From positions 1-49,558 of the forward strand of contig CANGUZ010000012.1 of NCBI GenBank assembly GCA_947457255.1: 49,558 nt of DNA, written 5' to 3'. The notes below the pieces were generated by a model. That model saw nothing but the letters and a program-made list of their open reading frames with translations, made no database searches and was not told the DNA's origin. The DNA is from Flavobacteriaceae bacterium (lineage in GTDB: Bacteria > Bacteroidota > Bacteroidia > Flavobacteriales > Flavobacteriaceae). The translations under genes were made by a program, and so were the position numbers. Shown here one piece after another: positions 18,427-28,296 of the stretch. Position 1 is the first letter of the stretch. Each line of letters begins with the position of its first letter.

Positions 18427-18957
18427 CTATTTAATACTAAATAATCCTTCTGGTTTATTAGGAATATCGTCAAAACGCTTTGTGCATTCATCAATGATTG
18501 CGTGGGCTTCGCTTAAATCTCCCCAACCTTCAACATCAACAATTTTATTTTCTAAGTCTTTGTATACTTGAAAAAAGTGCTCAATTTCTTTTAATAAATG
18601 CGGATTTATATCGGATAAATTTTCAAGAGAATTCCATATTGGATCAGATACTGGGACACATATTATTTTTTCATCTGGTCCTTTATCATCTGCCATGTGA
18701 AAAACTCCTATTGGTTTTACCTCCATAACACAACCTGGAAAAGTAGGTTCGTTTATCAATACTAATACATCCAATGGATCTCCATCTAAAGCTAATGTTT
18801 CTGGAATAAATCCGTAATCAGCAGGATACATCATGGATGAGAATAACATTCTATCAAAACGCATTCTGTTTATTGAAAAATCATATTCGTATTTATTCCT
18901 ACTTCCTCTTGGAATTTCGATTAAAACATCGAATGATTTTAATTTTGCTGCAGTCAT
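18427..18957 (-). CDS. ppa: Soluble inorganic pyrophosphatase, family I
   Basis: 176 residues, the normal length. The active-site signature DGDPLDVLVL (58-67) carries the three metal-binding Asp residues at 58, 60 and 63; EIPRGSRNKYEYD (14-26) is the conserved substrate region. It hydrolyses PPi from biosynthesis in the cytosol. A well-formed promoter lies just upstream. Its pairing with the membrane pyrophosphatase puts both PPi sinks in one locus. Confidence 0.98.
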   Translation of the reverse strand: MTAAKLKSFDVLIEIPRGSRNKYEYDFSINRMRFDRMLFSSMMYPADYGFIPETLALDGDPLDVLVLINEPTFPGCVMEVKPIGVFHMADDKGPDEKIICVPVSDPIWNSLENLSDINPHLLKEIEHFFQVYKDLENKIVDVEGWGDLSEAHAIIDECTKRFDDIPNKPEGLFSIK

Positions 18958-18979
18958 TTTATTCGTTTTTTATTTTGGG

Positions 18980-19009
18980 CAAAATTAAAGAAAGTGTGGG
19001 GTTTTACAA
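18980..19009 (-). promoter_or_regulatory. Promoter of ppa (Bacteroidota -33/-7 type)
   Basis: On the minus strand TTG (19009-19007) is followed after 19 bases by TAATTTTG (18987-18980), an exact TAnnTTTG. The predicted leader to the ATG at 18957 is about 20 bases. Confidence 0.65.
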
Positions 19010-19136
19010 TAAAAAACGAGGTTAATCTACTATTACGTTTTCGGTATATTCATTAGTAAAAAGGAATATTTAACCTAAAATGAATGTAGAAAAAACATGT
19101 AGCTAACTTTGAATAATTATATATGAAGTAAAGTGT

Positions 19137-21629
19137 TTAAAAATAAAACCCAAATGAACCTTTTACAGAAAAATTATTGGTTTCAGGTACATTTAAATAG
19201 CTTCCTCTCCAAGCAAAGTCAATTCGGAATACTTTAAATATATTGCCAATTCCAGCATTGTATTCCCAATAGACATTTTCTGGCGCATTGTAAGGTAAAC
19301 CAGATGCGTTTATAGCGCGATTTGCATTTGATATGGTTCCGTAAACACTTTTAATCCCTATAATTTCTCTCCAATTGAGCTTTCGCATAAAGGGAATTCT
19401 AGAAAATAATCTGCCGTTAAAATTATGATTCCATTGAAAAGTTGCATATTGATCGGAAACAAATTCATAAAAATTGAGGTTGTTAAAGGTATTTTCTATT
19501 ATAAAATAGGTTTGATTTCCTGGAATAACACTCATTAATCCTAAAGGTACAGTTCCGAAAGTTTTACCTACTTCCATAATTAAATTGGTTCTCCCTAAAG
19601 GACCAATAATTATAGGCTGTTTGTAATACAACTGAATTTTATCGTATTTAAAATCACTATTTAAAACACCTTTAAAACCATGACTGTAATTTAAATACAA
19701 TCGACTGTATGGACTATCAACATTGGCTCTTTCGACACCGTATCCAATAGTTTTTCTTTTGGGAGTATATTCAATTTCAAAATTGGCTTCAGATTGCTTT
19801 ACTTCACTTTTTGTTTCACCGGGATTTGTAACGGTAGGTAAAGTGGTATAATAATCTAAACTAAAAGTATTTGAAGCAGATTCTAATGTACGATAGGAAA
19901 TTCCTGTTGAAAAAATCAAATTCTTGATAGGTTCTATCTCTACTGCAACATTAGTTAGGTTTATGTTTGTAAGTTTTCCGTTTGCACCAGTAGTAAACAA
20001 TGCCGATGAGGCAAAACTTCTTCCTAAAACATCATTTGTAGTAGTAAGACTTGCCCCTATTTGCTCAATATCTCTTCTGTTTCCTCCTGAAATAATGATT
20101 CTGTTTTTTTTATCGACCATCCATTTTCCTGAAACCCCGTATTTAAATTTATTGTCATCAAATCCATAAGCAGTATAGCCTTGCAAACGCCAAGTATCAT
20201 TTGGTCCAAAATAGGTTCTTCCGCCCGCACGCAATCGAATTCCTTCTACTTCATTAAATCCAAAAGAGGAGAAAATAGGCCCGTAATCAAAATTGCCAAA
20301 CTGCACGAATCCGCTTCCTAGTATAGAAACCAAATTATAAATTTGTTTGAATTTTTTTACGGTTTGCAAAGTATCTAACATTTTATAGACTCCCAATTCG
20401 TCTTTACTTAAATCTTCGAATCGGTTTTCTTTCCAATAGTCATCTGATTTTTTATACACTTCATTATCAATAAAGTTTATTTCATCTTTATAAAAAGCAA
20501 GTGGTTTTTCTTTATTAAACTGATGGTTTTTGTAAAATGTAGTTCGTTTACCATAAACCCCTTTTGATTGCTCTTTTTTGTTTAAAGCAAAATCGGACAT
20601 CATATAATCTTTAGTCAATAAAAAAACAGAATCGTTCATGACCTCAAATTCCTGCTCGATATAGATATCTTTCACCCAATTGATATTGGCACTTTTTGTA
20701 ACTGCCATGTTAATTTTTTTAATAGCAAATGTGGTATCACTAACCCAAAAATCGCCTTTAAATGTTAATTCGTTTTTTCGTCTTGGATAAAAAACAATAT
20801 TATAGCACCATTTATTATCGATGTAAGAACTGTCTTTCAGCACATAATTATAGGTGTCTATTCCCGTTCTAGAAAGTGGACTGGTAAAGCTTTTGTCAAA
20901 AAAGGTCAAGTAGTTGTTGTAAATATCAAAATCAGTATATAAATCTTTTACAAAAGCCAAAATATTCTGATTGCCCTCAAATCCAGATGTTTTATTGGCT
21001 TTTAATTTCTCTTTTCTTTTATTTAATTTATTATCACCGCTTACATCATATAAGGCTTCGTTTATAAAAATAGGCAAATAGGTTTTACCGGTAATTTTTG
21101 AAGTATCGACTTGATTGAAAATAAATTCCATGCCTTTAAAAATTTTATTTTTCATAAAAGCACTATCAATCGTATTCATATCGAACTCAACTTTTTCGTA
21201 TTTATCAAATTGGTATTGATTGAATTGACGCAAGCCATTTTTGCGCTTTCTTTCCCAAATTTTTCTAAGAATATCAAGTGCAGGATTGTTCTTTTTTGAA
21301 GTTTTTCCTGTAAAAATAACGACCTCGTTAAGCTGTTGTCCGTCGCTTAATAGAATTTTAAAATTATAATTTACTGCTTTTGATAAAGGCACAATCTTAG
21401 TCTCAAAACCTACAAAGGAGACAACTAATGCTGCATATGTTTTTTCAGATTCGATGTAAAAACGACCATCTTCGTTAGTTACTGTTCCTTCATTAGACCC
21501 TTTAAAAACAACATTCGCATAAGGAACCGGTTGATTGGTATTGTCTACAACGATACCACTAACTTTAGTTTGAGCAAATAGTACGCTTGAAATTAGTACA
21601 AAAAACGATACAATTAATTTATTTTTCAT
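19137..21629 (-). CDS. DUF5686 outer-membrane protein with carboxypeptidase-regulatory-like domain
   Basis: 830 residues from the ATG at 21629 (a TTG two codons upstream is also in frame but less likely). Signal peptide ends VLFAQ. Residues about 23-100 are a carboxypeptidase-regulatory-like beta domain (VSGIVVDNTNQPVPYANV and GTVTNEDGRF), then the DUF5686 region with QFNQYQFDKYEKVE and a C-terminal part rich in alternating aromatic strands that ends SFGFYF, as in outer-membrane barrels. Family function is unknown; a surface or outer-membrane role is inferred. The pdhB terminator lies directly before its start codon, so it may start from the TATATTTG octamer at 21671-21678. Confidence 0.88.
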   Translation of the reverse strand: MKNKLIVSFFVLISSVLFAQTKVSGIVVDNTNQPVPYANVVFKGSNEGTVTNEDGRFYIESEKTYAALVVSFVGFETKIVPLSKAVNYNFKILLSDGQQLNEVVIFTGKTSKKNNPALDILRKIWERKRKNGLRQFNQYQFDKYEKVEFDMNTIDSAFMKNKIFKGMEFIFNQVDTSKITGKTYLPIFINEALYDVSGDNKLNKRKEKLKANKTSGFEGNQNILAFVKDLYTDFDIYNNYLTFFDKSFTSPLSRTGIDTYNYVLKDSSYIDNKWCYNIVFYPRRKNELTFKGDFWVSDTTFAIKKINMAVTKSANINWVKDIYIEQEFEVMNDSVFLLTKDYMMSDFALNKKEQSKGVYGKRTTFYKNHQFNKEKPLAFYKDEINFIDNEVYKKSDDYWKENRFEDLSKDELGVYKMLDTLQTVKKFKQIYNLVSILGSGFVQFGNFDYGPIFSSFGFNEVEGIRLRAGGRTYFGPNDTWRLQGYTAYGFDDNKFKYGVSGKWMVDKKNRIIISGGNRRDIEQIGASLTTTNDVLGRSFASSALFTTGANGKLTNINLTNVAVEIEPIKNLIFSTGISYRTLESASNTFSLDYYTTLPTVTNPGETKSEVKQSEANFEIEYTPKRKTIGYGVERANVDSPYSRLYLNYSHGFKGVLNSDFKYDKIQLYYKQPIIIGPLGRTNLIMEVGKTFGTVPLGLMSVIPGNQTYFIIENTFNNLNFYEFVSDQYATFQWNHNFNGRLFSRIPFMRKLNWREIIGIKSVYGTISNANRAINASGLPYNAPENVYWEYNAGIGNIFKVFRIDFAWRGSYLNVPETNNFSVKGSFGFYF

Positions 21630-21635
21630 CTGCAA

Positions 21636-21672
21636 AAAAAAACTTCATCAGTTGTACTATGATGAAGTTTCA
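21636..21672 (-). terminator. Terminator of pdhB, overlapping the DUF5686 leader
   Basis: AAACTTCATCA (21640-21650) pairs perfectly with TGATGAAGTTT (21660-21670). On the minus strand it is followed by a run of T residues (21636-21642). Confidence 0.88.
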
Positions 21673-21753
21673 AATATAGTTATTTTGAATTCTAGATTCC
21701 TAAGACTTTTGTCCTGAATTTGTTAAATTTTAGGTAAAATAAACATCTTGAGT

Positions 21754-22731
21754 CTATTTATACAACACTTTTTTAACAGCTTTAATGACATCATTCGCAT
21801 TAGGCAACCATTCTTTTAACAATGTTGGCGAATAGGGCGCTGGAGTATCTGCGGTAGTAATTCTTTGAATTGGAGCATCTAAGAAATCGAAAGCACGTTC
21901 TTGAACAATATAAGTTATCTCAGACGAAACACTAGCAAAAGGCCAAGCTTCTTCAAGAATTACCAATCTGTTTGTCTTTTTAACTGATGTTAAAATCGCT
22001 TCATGATCCATAGGACGGACAGTTCTTAGGTCGATTATTTCGCATGAAACACCTTCTTTTTCTAATGCATCAGCAGCAATAAAGGCTTCTTTAATTATTT
22101 TTCCAAATGAAACTATAGTTACATCTGTTCCTTCTCTTTTTATATCGGCTACACCAATCGGCAAAATGTATTCGCCATCAGGAACTTCTCCTTTGTCACC
22201 ATACATTTGTTCTGATTCCATGAAAATAACAGGGTCATTATCACGAATTGCTGCTTTTAATAAACCTTTAGCATCATAAACTGTTGATGGCACAATTACT
22301 TTTAAACCAGGTGTATTAGCAAACCAGTTTTCGAATGCTTGCGAGTGTGTCGCGCCTAATTGCCCTGCCGAAGCCGTTGGTCCACGAAAAACCATTGGCA
22401 TAGGAAACTGACCAGCGCTCATTTGACGCATTTTTGCAGCATTATTAATAATTTGATCGATACCAACTAAAGCAAAATTAAAAGTCATGTACTCTACAAT
22501 TGGTCGGCAACCATTCATGGTAGAACCTACAGCAATACCTGCAAAACCAAGCTCTGCAATTGGAGTATCTATAACTCTTTTTGGTCCAAATTCTGCTAAC
22601 ATTCCTTTTGAAGCTTTGTAGGCACCATTGTATTCAGCAACTTCTTCACCCATTAAATATACGGTTTCATCACGTCGCATTTCTTCACTCATAGCTTCGC
22701 AAATGGCCTCTCTAAATTGTATCGTTCTCAT
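21754..22731 (-). CDS. pdhB: Pyruvate dehydrogenase E1 component, beta subunit
   Basis: 325 residues. The hallmarks of the transketolase-like E1 beta chain are visible: RDETVYLMGEEVAEYNGAYK (thiamine-diphosphate region with the conserved Glu), RVIDTPIAELGFAG, PMVFRGPTAS and the C-terminal ERITTADTPAPYS-type segment. With E1 alpha it decarboxylates pyruvate and acetylates the E2 lipoyl group. The alpha subunit is not adjacent in this window. A terminator follows. A TATTTTTG octamer (22763-22770, minus strand) may be its -7 box. Confidence 0.96.
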   Translation of the reverse strand: MRTIQFREAICEAMSEEMRRDETVYLMGEEVAEYNGAYKASKGMLAEFGPKRVIDTPIAELGFAGIAVGSTMNGCRPIVEYMTFNFALVGIDQIINNAAKMRQMSAGQFPMPMVFRGPTASAGQLGATHSQAFENWFANTPGLKVIVPSTVYDAKGLLKAAIRDNDPVIFMESEQMYGDKGEVPDGEYILPIGVADIKREGTDVTIVSFGKIIKEAFIAADALEKEGVSCEIIDLRTVRPMDHEAILTSVKKTNRLVILEEAWPFASVSSEITYIVQERAFDFLDAPIQRITTADTPAPYSPTLLKEWLPNANDVIKAVKKVLYK

Positions 22732-22865
22732 AGTATAATGTATGTCTTTGTTTTTCGAAGAGCAAAAATAAATATTTTAAACCAGTTAAAAGCATAATTT
22801 TAGTTTAAAATAATTACCAGTATTGAATAATTGAATTATTTTCAATTACTGTTGACGCGCTTCTT

Positions 22866-23591
22866 TTATATCGGATTATAATCAAAAACCTTCCAGTCCT
22901 TATTAGATAAATCTAAATAGTGATAATGCACAACGTCCTTCTTATCAAATTGTCCGTTTTTATTGGTGTCTTCAATGGTTCTGAAATACAGACGGTTTCT
23001 GGATTCTATTACATTCCAGTCTATCAATTCCTGAAAATCGACTGATACTTTAGTAAATCGTTTTCCTGAAATTTCACTTATATAAAGCGATTTGATATCG
23101 TTTTCATCCAATTTTCCGTCTTTGTTGGTATCTAAATCGGCTAATGAATATACTAAAACTTGTTGCTTGGCTTTATCTGAAACCGATTTTAAATACATTA
23201 CATTTTGAATAAGTATTGGTTTATCTGTTAATGAACGAATAGAATCAGAACCTATTTCTTGAAATTTTAAATTTTGCAAATAACCTGTAATTTCATATTC
23301 ACTGTAATTTGAAATCTTTAAGCTTAAATCAGTGGCGCTTGAAGAGGAATCGTATTTTATTTTTGCATTGGCTCCGCTAACACTAATGTCGGCTACTGGA
23401 TGCAATAAATAATTTGTGCCTTGCATTTGAATAGGCAAATCGGCAATTTTTATTTGAGTCGTATCTGTTTTTGGTTGCTCCTTTTGCTTCGTTGAATTCT
23501 CGTAAATCACTTTTGGTTTTTCAACCTCTTCTTTGCATCCTATTAAAAAAACAAGCACAAATAGCATACAGAATATTGAACTATTTTTCAT
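22866..23591 (-). CDS. Lipoprotein with two EF-hand-like calcium loops
   Basis: 241 residues. Lipobox with Cys19 (LIGC), a Lys/Thr-rich linker, a beta-rich domain, and two D-x-D/N-x-D/N-G loops: DTNKDGKLDENDI at about 154-166 and DTNKNGQFDKKDV at about 208-220. Both look able to bind calcium. The family is unnamed to me. It follows the TonB receptor by 36 bases and is likely the last gene of a peptidase, TonB receptor, lipoprotein unit. Confidence 0.75.
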   Translation of the reverse strand: MKNSSIFCMLFVLVFLIGCKEEVEKPKVIYENSTKQKEQPKTDTTQIKIADLPIQMQGTNYLLHPVADISVSGANAKIKYDSSSSATDLSLKISNYSEYEITGYLQNLKFQEIGSDSIRSLTDKPILIQNVMYLKSVSDKAKQQVLVYSLADLDTNKDGKLDENDIKSLYISEISGKRFTKVSVDFQELIDWNVIESRNRLYFRTIEDTNKNGQFDKKDVVHYHYLDLSNKDWKVFDYNPI

Positions 23592-23627
23592 TTCAAAAAA
23601 AATTAAATATTTTAAAATACAAATGTA

Positions 23628-26105
23628 TTACAATCGCACCGACAATTTAACATTAAATACACGAGTGGTTAAATAATTTGGAATGGCATATTGACTTTTA
23701 GTGTAAGCGTCTCTAACCCATGTATTGGTAATGGCATTCTGATTGTTGAACATATTAAAAATTTCAAATCCTAAAGACAAATCTTTGAATCTTTTCATCC
23801 AATGACCCTCTGGCCGTAAATTGTTTTTTTCAGTAAAAACATACGAAAATCCAAGATCGGCTCTACGATAATCTCTTAAACGATTGATATAATCATAAGG
23901 ATCGGCATACGATGGTGAACCACCTGGTAAACCTGTATTATACACTAAATTCAAATATACTTTTACACTTGGAATGTTGGGCATATAGTCCTGAAATAAG
24001 ATGGCAAATTTAAGTCTTTGATCTGTTGGCCTAGGAATATCCCCTCTGTTTTCAATGTTTTCTTTGGTTTTTAGATAGCCAAAACTAAACCAAGATTCTG
24101 TTCCGGGAACGAACTCACCGTTTAGTCGCATATCAAATCCTTGCGCATAAGCTGTAGCGTTATTTGAGGCAGCATAACGTATTCTGACATTGTCAATAGT
24201 GTACGGATTTACATCAGTTAACGATTTGTAGTAGGCCTCGGTAACCATTTTGAAAGGGCGCTTCCACATTTTAAAACTATAATCATTACTCAAAACAACA
24301 TGTATAGATTGCTGCGCTTTTACATTAGGATTGACTTCACCTTGAGCGTCTCGTAACTCTCTATAAAACGGTGGCTGATGATAAAAACCTCCAGAAAGTC
24401 TAAAGACCATGTCTTTTTTCCAATCGGGTTTTATGGCAAATTGGGCTCTTGGACTTACTGTTATTTGGCTGTTTCCGTCTAAACCATCACCAGAAACCTG
24501 CCATTGATGCATTCTAACTCCTGCATTATACCAAACATCGGCACTTCCTATTTTATCTTTTAGACTCCACTGCGCATAGCCTGAAAAACGGTTAATGGTA
24601 ACAAAATTTTTAGCTCTCACATTTTGAAAAGGTACCAAAGGCCCAACATAAGGTTCATACGGCTGATTGTTTGCAGGCAATTTTATTCCTTTTGGAAATT
24701 TTGGAGGGTTTATTGAAAATCCTGCAGAATCAATCACTTCCCATTCTATGATTCGGTCGCGAATGTCTTCTCGAGTATATTTGATTCCCCATTCAATTTG
24801 ATGTTTTTTTACAGTATTAAATCCTTTAACTTCGGTATTTACAATTAAAGCGTCTAAGTCGTTTCTAGCGTGATTCAACTGACTACCAATAGCTCTACTG
24901 AAAGTAACATTTCCGAAATTTTCTCCGCCAATATTTCCGTCTACTTCGCCTAAAGAATAGGCAGCATTAATGTCAAAATATTCCTGTTCTAAGGTGTGAT
25001 ACCCGGATCCAATAAACTTTAAAATAAAATTTTCATTGACGGTAAAAGTAGATTTTAGTGCGCCAAAATAAGTATCGTATTTGCTCTTTTCTTGCCCTTG
25101 ATAAAAAACCAACAATGCTATAGGGTCGTTTATTGTACCAAAATTCGTTTGGCGTGTTAGCGGTTGATTGTTGTACTTATTTTGTGAAATATTTCCTAAA
25201 AAACTCCATTGCCATTTTGTAGAAGCGGTATAATTAATATTCGTTTGAACGTCGGCAAATGTAGGTCTGAAATTAGTTTCAGTTTCCTGACTGTTTACTA
25301 AAAGGCTATTATCTCTATAACGAACTCCTGTTAAGGCAGACCATTTTTGATTTTTAGAAACAGCATCAACCGATAAACTTCCTCCCAAAAAACTAGCTTC
25401 GGCAGTAGCACCAAATTTTGTAGGTCTCCTGTAGGTAATATCTAAAACCGAAGATAATTTGTCTCCAAATTTAGCTTGAAAACCACCTCCTGAGAAGTCT
25501 ACATTTTGAACCAAATCAGTATTGGTAAAACTTAGTCCTTCTTGTTGCCCTGAACGAATTAAAAATGGCCTGTACACTTCAATCTCGTTTACATATACTA
25601 AATTCTCGTCATAATTTCCGCCTCGAACTGCATATTGCGTACTCAATTCATTGTTTGAATATACTCCTGGCAAAGTTTTTAAAATATTTTCAATTCCAGC
25701 ATTTGCTCCAGGAATTCTTCTTATAACTTCAGGTTCTATGTTTGTAATTCCTTGAACACGCTTTTTATTATTCACGATAACGACCTCGCCCATTTGCTCG
25801 GCTTTGTTATTCATGGTAACATTAAACTCATAATCTTCATTGGGTTTTAATTGCAGTGTCACTGTAGTTTTTTGAAGAGAAACATGACTAAAAATAATAC
25901 CTATTTTCTGGTTGGCTGGAATAATTATTTCATAAAAACCATTTGCATTTGTTTTAGCCGATTTATTCTGAGCATTTATATTTACGTTTTCTACTGGATT
26001 GTTGTTTTCGTCAAGGATAATCCCTTTAACTCTGGCGTTTTGAGCATAACTATATATTCCTAAGAAGAAGAAAAAGAGTATAATTAAAAATGATTTCGTT
26101 TTCAA
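23628..26105 (-). CDS. TonB-dependent outer-membrane receptor with CarboxypepD_reg-like N-domain
   Basis: 825 residues starting at TTG (26105); a stop codon lies two codons upstream and no ATG precedes the signal peptide (SFLIILFFFFLG, cleavage after SYAQ). Order: carboxypeptidase-regulatory-like domain (about 24-105), TonB plug (about 120-230, with LKTLPGVYSNNELSTQYAVR and the conserved RGG), then a 22-strand-type barrel ending in an aromatic-basic SVRL. It should take up a substrate through energy from TonB-ExbBD; no substrate clue is visible. No SusD partner is adjacent, so it is not a classic polysaccharide-utilisation pair. It lies 11 bases after the M23 peptidase gene. Confidence 0.92.
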   Translation of the reverse strand: MKTKSFLIILFFFFLGIYSYAQNARVKGIILDENNNPVENVNINAQNKSAKTNANGFYEIIIPANQKIGIIFSHVSLQKTTVTLQLKPNEDYEFNVTMNNKAEQMGEVVIVNNKKRVQGITNIEPEVIRRIPGANAGIENILKTLPGVYSNNELSTQYAVRGGNYDENLVYVNEIEVYRPFLIRSGQQEGLSFTNTDLVQNVDFSGGGFQAKFGDKLSSVLDITYRRPTKFGATAEASFLGGSLSVDAVSKNQKWSALTGVRYRDNSLLVNSQETETNFRPTFADVQTNINYTASTKWQWSFLGNISQNKYNNQPLTRQTNFGTINDPIALLVFYQGQEKSKYDTYFGALKSTFTVNENFILKFIGSGYHTLEQEYFDINAAYSLGEVDGNIGGENFGNVTFSRAIGSQLNHARNDLDALIVNTEVKGFNTVKKHQIEWGIKYTREDIRDRIIEWEVIDSAGFSINPPKFPKGIKLPANNQPYEPYVGPLVPFQNVRAKNFVTINRFSGYAQWSLKDKIGSADVWYNAGVRMHQWQVSGDGLDGNSQITVSPRAQFAIKPDWKKDMVFRLSGGFYHQPPFYRELRDAQGEVNPNVKAQQSIHVVLSNDYSFKMWKRPFKMVTEAYYKSLTDVNPYTIDNVRIRYAASNNATAYAQGFDMRLNGEFVPGTESWFSFGYLKTKENIENRGDIPRPTDQRLKFAILFQDYMPNIPSVKVYLNLVYNTGLPGGSPSYADPYDYINRLRDYRRADLGFSYVFTEKNNLRPEGHWMKRFKDLSLGFEIFNMFNNQNAITNTWVRDAYTKSQYAIPNYLTTRVFNVKLSVRL

Positions 26106-26116
26106 ATGCTATATTT

Positions 26117-27808
26117 TTATTTTTTTTGAGTTCTAAAAAATTGCGTTTCAAAGATAGTAGAATTTCCTACATTATCTGTAACCTCAACTTTTAAGTCGTT
26201 TTTTCCATCGGCTACAATTCCATCATCAAAATAATGAGTGATAGTGTTAGTTTTATTTTCATATTCAAATAAAATCCATTTTCCATTAAGATACCCTTTG
26301 TATGATTTTATACCTGACAAAGCATCTCTAATGGAGAGTTGAATCGTTTTTTGGCTAGTTAACCATTTGCCTTGTATTGGTTTTGCAATACTTATCTTTG
26401 GCGCAATGGTATCTTTAGCTAAAACAAACTGTCCAAATTTCTTTGTATAAGTAGTAAACGTATTTTCTTTCCTTTTAGTGGCGTTGTAACTTAATTTTTT
26501 TTCTTTAATTGATGCAATAAAGGTTTTATCGTCGTTAAATTTAGCATTACCTATCATTGTTACTAAAAAAGAATTGTTAACGGGAACCAAATCATTATGA
26601 ACAGTCATAGTTGAATCGTTAACCTCAAAGTCTAAATAAAAATCATCATAAAAAGTTCCTGCTGGAAAAAAAACAGAGCCATTATCCTTTTCGAAATTTG
26701 AATCTGTTTTGGCGCGAACAAAATATTTAGTCTTGACAATTTCCTCCTGAATGGTTGGTTCTACAGTTGAATATTGAATAGGGACAGAAACAAGAGTTGT
26801 ATTTCCGTAAAAATCGGATAGCTCAATACGATATAAATTGGAGAAATTATTAGAAACAGTTACCACTCCGTTTTCAAAACCAGGTTGCAATATACTTAAC
26901 GGAAAAGGATTTTTCATAAACATTTTTTGCACCTTTTGCTTGGTTTTTTTGTACCTGTAAAAATCTATAAAAGCATTGATGTGTTTAGTTTCATCGAATG
27001 AAAAAGTATCAAATTGATACCCAAAAGATGGGCTTCCATTTAAAAAAGTTTGTACTTTATAAAGACCGTATTTATCATACGAAAAATCAAATACATCATG
27101 AGCTTGAATGCCAAAACCAATTCTGCCTTTTGCTGTAATGGCTTGCGAAACATAGGTTCCGTTAGGCTGTAACGACAAATTTATAGTTACTGATCGCTTT
27201 GATTGATTGACCACACTATTTTCATCAAGAGGGTAAACAATAAGACTAGAAATTTGTGGCTTTTTAGTATCTTTCATAAAACTATCAAACCCAAAAAAAT
27301 ACGGATTAATCACTTTTTCAGATTTTGTATCTCGAAATTCAAAATGCAAATGAGGTCCTTCTGAACTTCCGGTATTTCCAGAAAGCGCAATAATTTCTCC
27401 TTTGGTCACTAGTATTTCATTGGGTTTCGGAAAAATTTCAATCTCATAGGATTGTTCTTGATAATGTGTTTTTTTAATTAACTCTTCTATTTTTCCAACT
27501 CCCTTTTGAAGATGTCCATAAACGGAAGTGTAGCCATTAGGATGATCTATATAAATTGTTTTCCCATTTCCAAAAGTGGATATTTTAATTCTAGAAACAT
27601 AACCGTCTGCAACAGCATAGATATTAAATCCCTCTTTCTGCATGGTTCTAAAATCGAATCCTGCATGAAAATGATTAGGTCTTATTTCTCCAAAATTTCC
27701 GGCAAGTTTCATAGGGATATCAAGAGGTGACCTAAAATAATCTTTTGGATAGTTACTTTGAGCAAAAATTACCGTGGTAGAAAATAACAAAAAATATAAA
27801 AATTTCAT
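26117..27808 (-). CDS. M23-family metallopeptidase (LytM-type), secreted
   Basis: 563 residues. Signal peptide ends VIFAQ. The M23 domain occupies about 35-165 with HFHAGFDF (His48 and Asp52 as zinc ligands), GYTSVYGHL and HLHFE (His153 and His155). All catalytic residues are present, so it is probably an active peptidoglycan endopeptidase in the periplasm, not a degenerate one. The remaining 400 residues are a beta-rich C-terminal region with domains similar to bacterial Ig-like folds (KISIAKP, VEVTDNVGNST). The TonB receptor follows after 11 bases. Confidence 0.9.
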   Translation of the reverse strand: MKFLYFLLFSTTVIFAQSNYPKDYFRSPLDIPMKLAGNFGEIRPNHFHAGFDFRTMQKEGFNIYAVADGYVSRIKISTFGNGKTIYIDHPNGYTSVYGHLQKGVGKIEELIKKTHYQEQSYEIEIFPKPNEILVTKGEIIALSGNTGSSEGPHLHFEFRDTKSEKVINPYFFGFDSFMKDTKKPQISSLIVYPLDENSVVNQSKRSVTINLSLQPNGTYVSQAITAKGRIGFGIQAHDVFDFSYDKYGLYKVQTFLNGSPSFGYQFDTFSFDETKHINAFIDFYRYKKTKQKVQKMFMKNPFPLSILQPGFENGVVTVSNNFSNLYRIELSDFYGNTTLVSVPIQYSTVEPTIQEEIVKTKYFVRAKTDSNFEKDNGSVFFPAGTFYDDFYLDFEVNDSTMTVHNDLVPVNNSFLVTMIGNAKFNDDKTFIASIKEKKLSYNATKRKENTFTTYTKKFGQFVLAKDTIAPKISIAKPIQGKWLTSQKTIQLSIRDALSGIKSYKGYLNGKWILFEYENKTNTITHYFDDGIVADGKNDLKVEVTDNVGNSTIFETQFFRTQKK

Positions 27809-27862
27809 GAAAATGCTTTTTTGCTAATATAAAAAAAAGCCAATACATTTACTGCATATTTA

Positions 27863-27870
27863 CAAAGTTA
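27863..27870 (-). promoter_or_regulatory. Candidate -7 element of the M23-TonB unit
   Basis: TAACTTTG on the minus strand is an exact TAnnTTTG match 55 bases before the M23 ATG. The nearest upstream TTG triplets lie at 15 or 25 bases, both off the usual distance. Confidence 0.4.
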
Positions 27871-27936
27871 TAACTAGCTATTTTTCAAAATATTACAATA
27901 AAATATTTTATCAAAACTAAAATTTTAGGAAAAGTA

Positions 27937-27967
27937 TTGGTTTAATTCAATAGGAATGTTAACTTTG
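27937..27967 (+). promoter_or_regulatory. Promoter of the zapB-like, zapA, 6S, rny locus
   Basis: TTG (27937-27939) followed after 20 bases by TAACTTTG (27960-27967). Transcription would start about 25 bases before the ATG at 27997. Confidence 0.65.
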
Positions 27968-27996
27968 TTGAGACAAGTAATGAACTTAAATTTATA

Positions 27997-28287
27997 ATGA
28001 GTGAGATTGTAGAAATTATTGATACTCTTGAAGGAAAGCTTAAAAAACTATTAGCAAAAATAGATTATTTAGAACAAAATTCACTAGAGTTACATCAGGA
28101 ATTAAAAAAAGCTACAACTATTATACAAAATCAATCTAATGAAATTGATACCTTGAAAAAGAATTGTGAAACACTCAAAATAGCCAATTCATTACTAGGC
28201 AGTGACGAAAACAAAAGAGATACAAAGCTTAAAATAAATTCATTAATTCGTGAAATTGATTACTGTATAGCACAGCTATCAGACTAG
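27997..28287 (+). CDS. ZapB-like coiled-coil protein
   Basis: 96 residues, cytosolic. It is almost entirely coiled coil (about 5-90) with heptad Leu/Ile and many Lys/Glu. It lies 9 bases before zapA, the position in which a ZapB-like division-associated coiled coil is often found in Bacteroidota. ZapB in E. coli binds the Z-ring through ZapA; that this protein does the same is inference from position and shape, since sequence similarity over coiled coils is weak evidence. Confidence 0.65.
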   Translation: MSEIVEIIDTLEGKLKKLLAKIDYLEQNSLELHQELKKATTIIQNQSNEIDTLKKNCETLKIANSLLGSDENKRDTKLKINSLIREIDYCIAQLSD

Positions 28288-28296
28288 TACATTATT

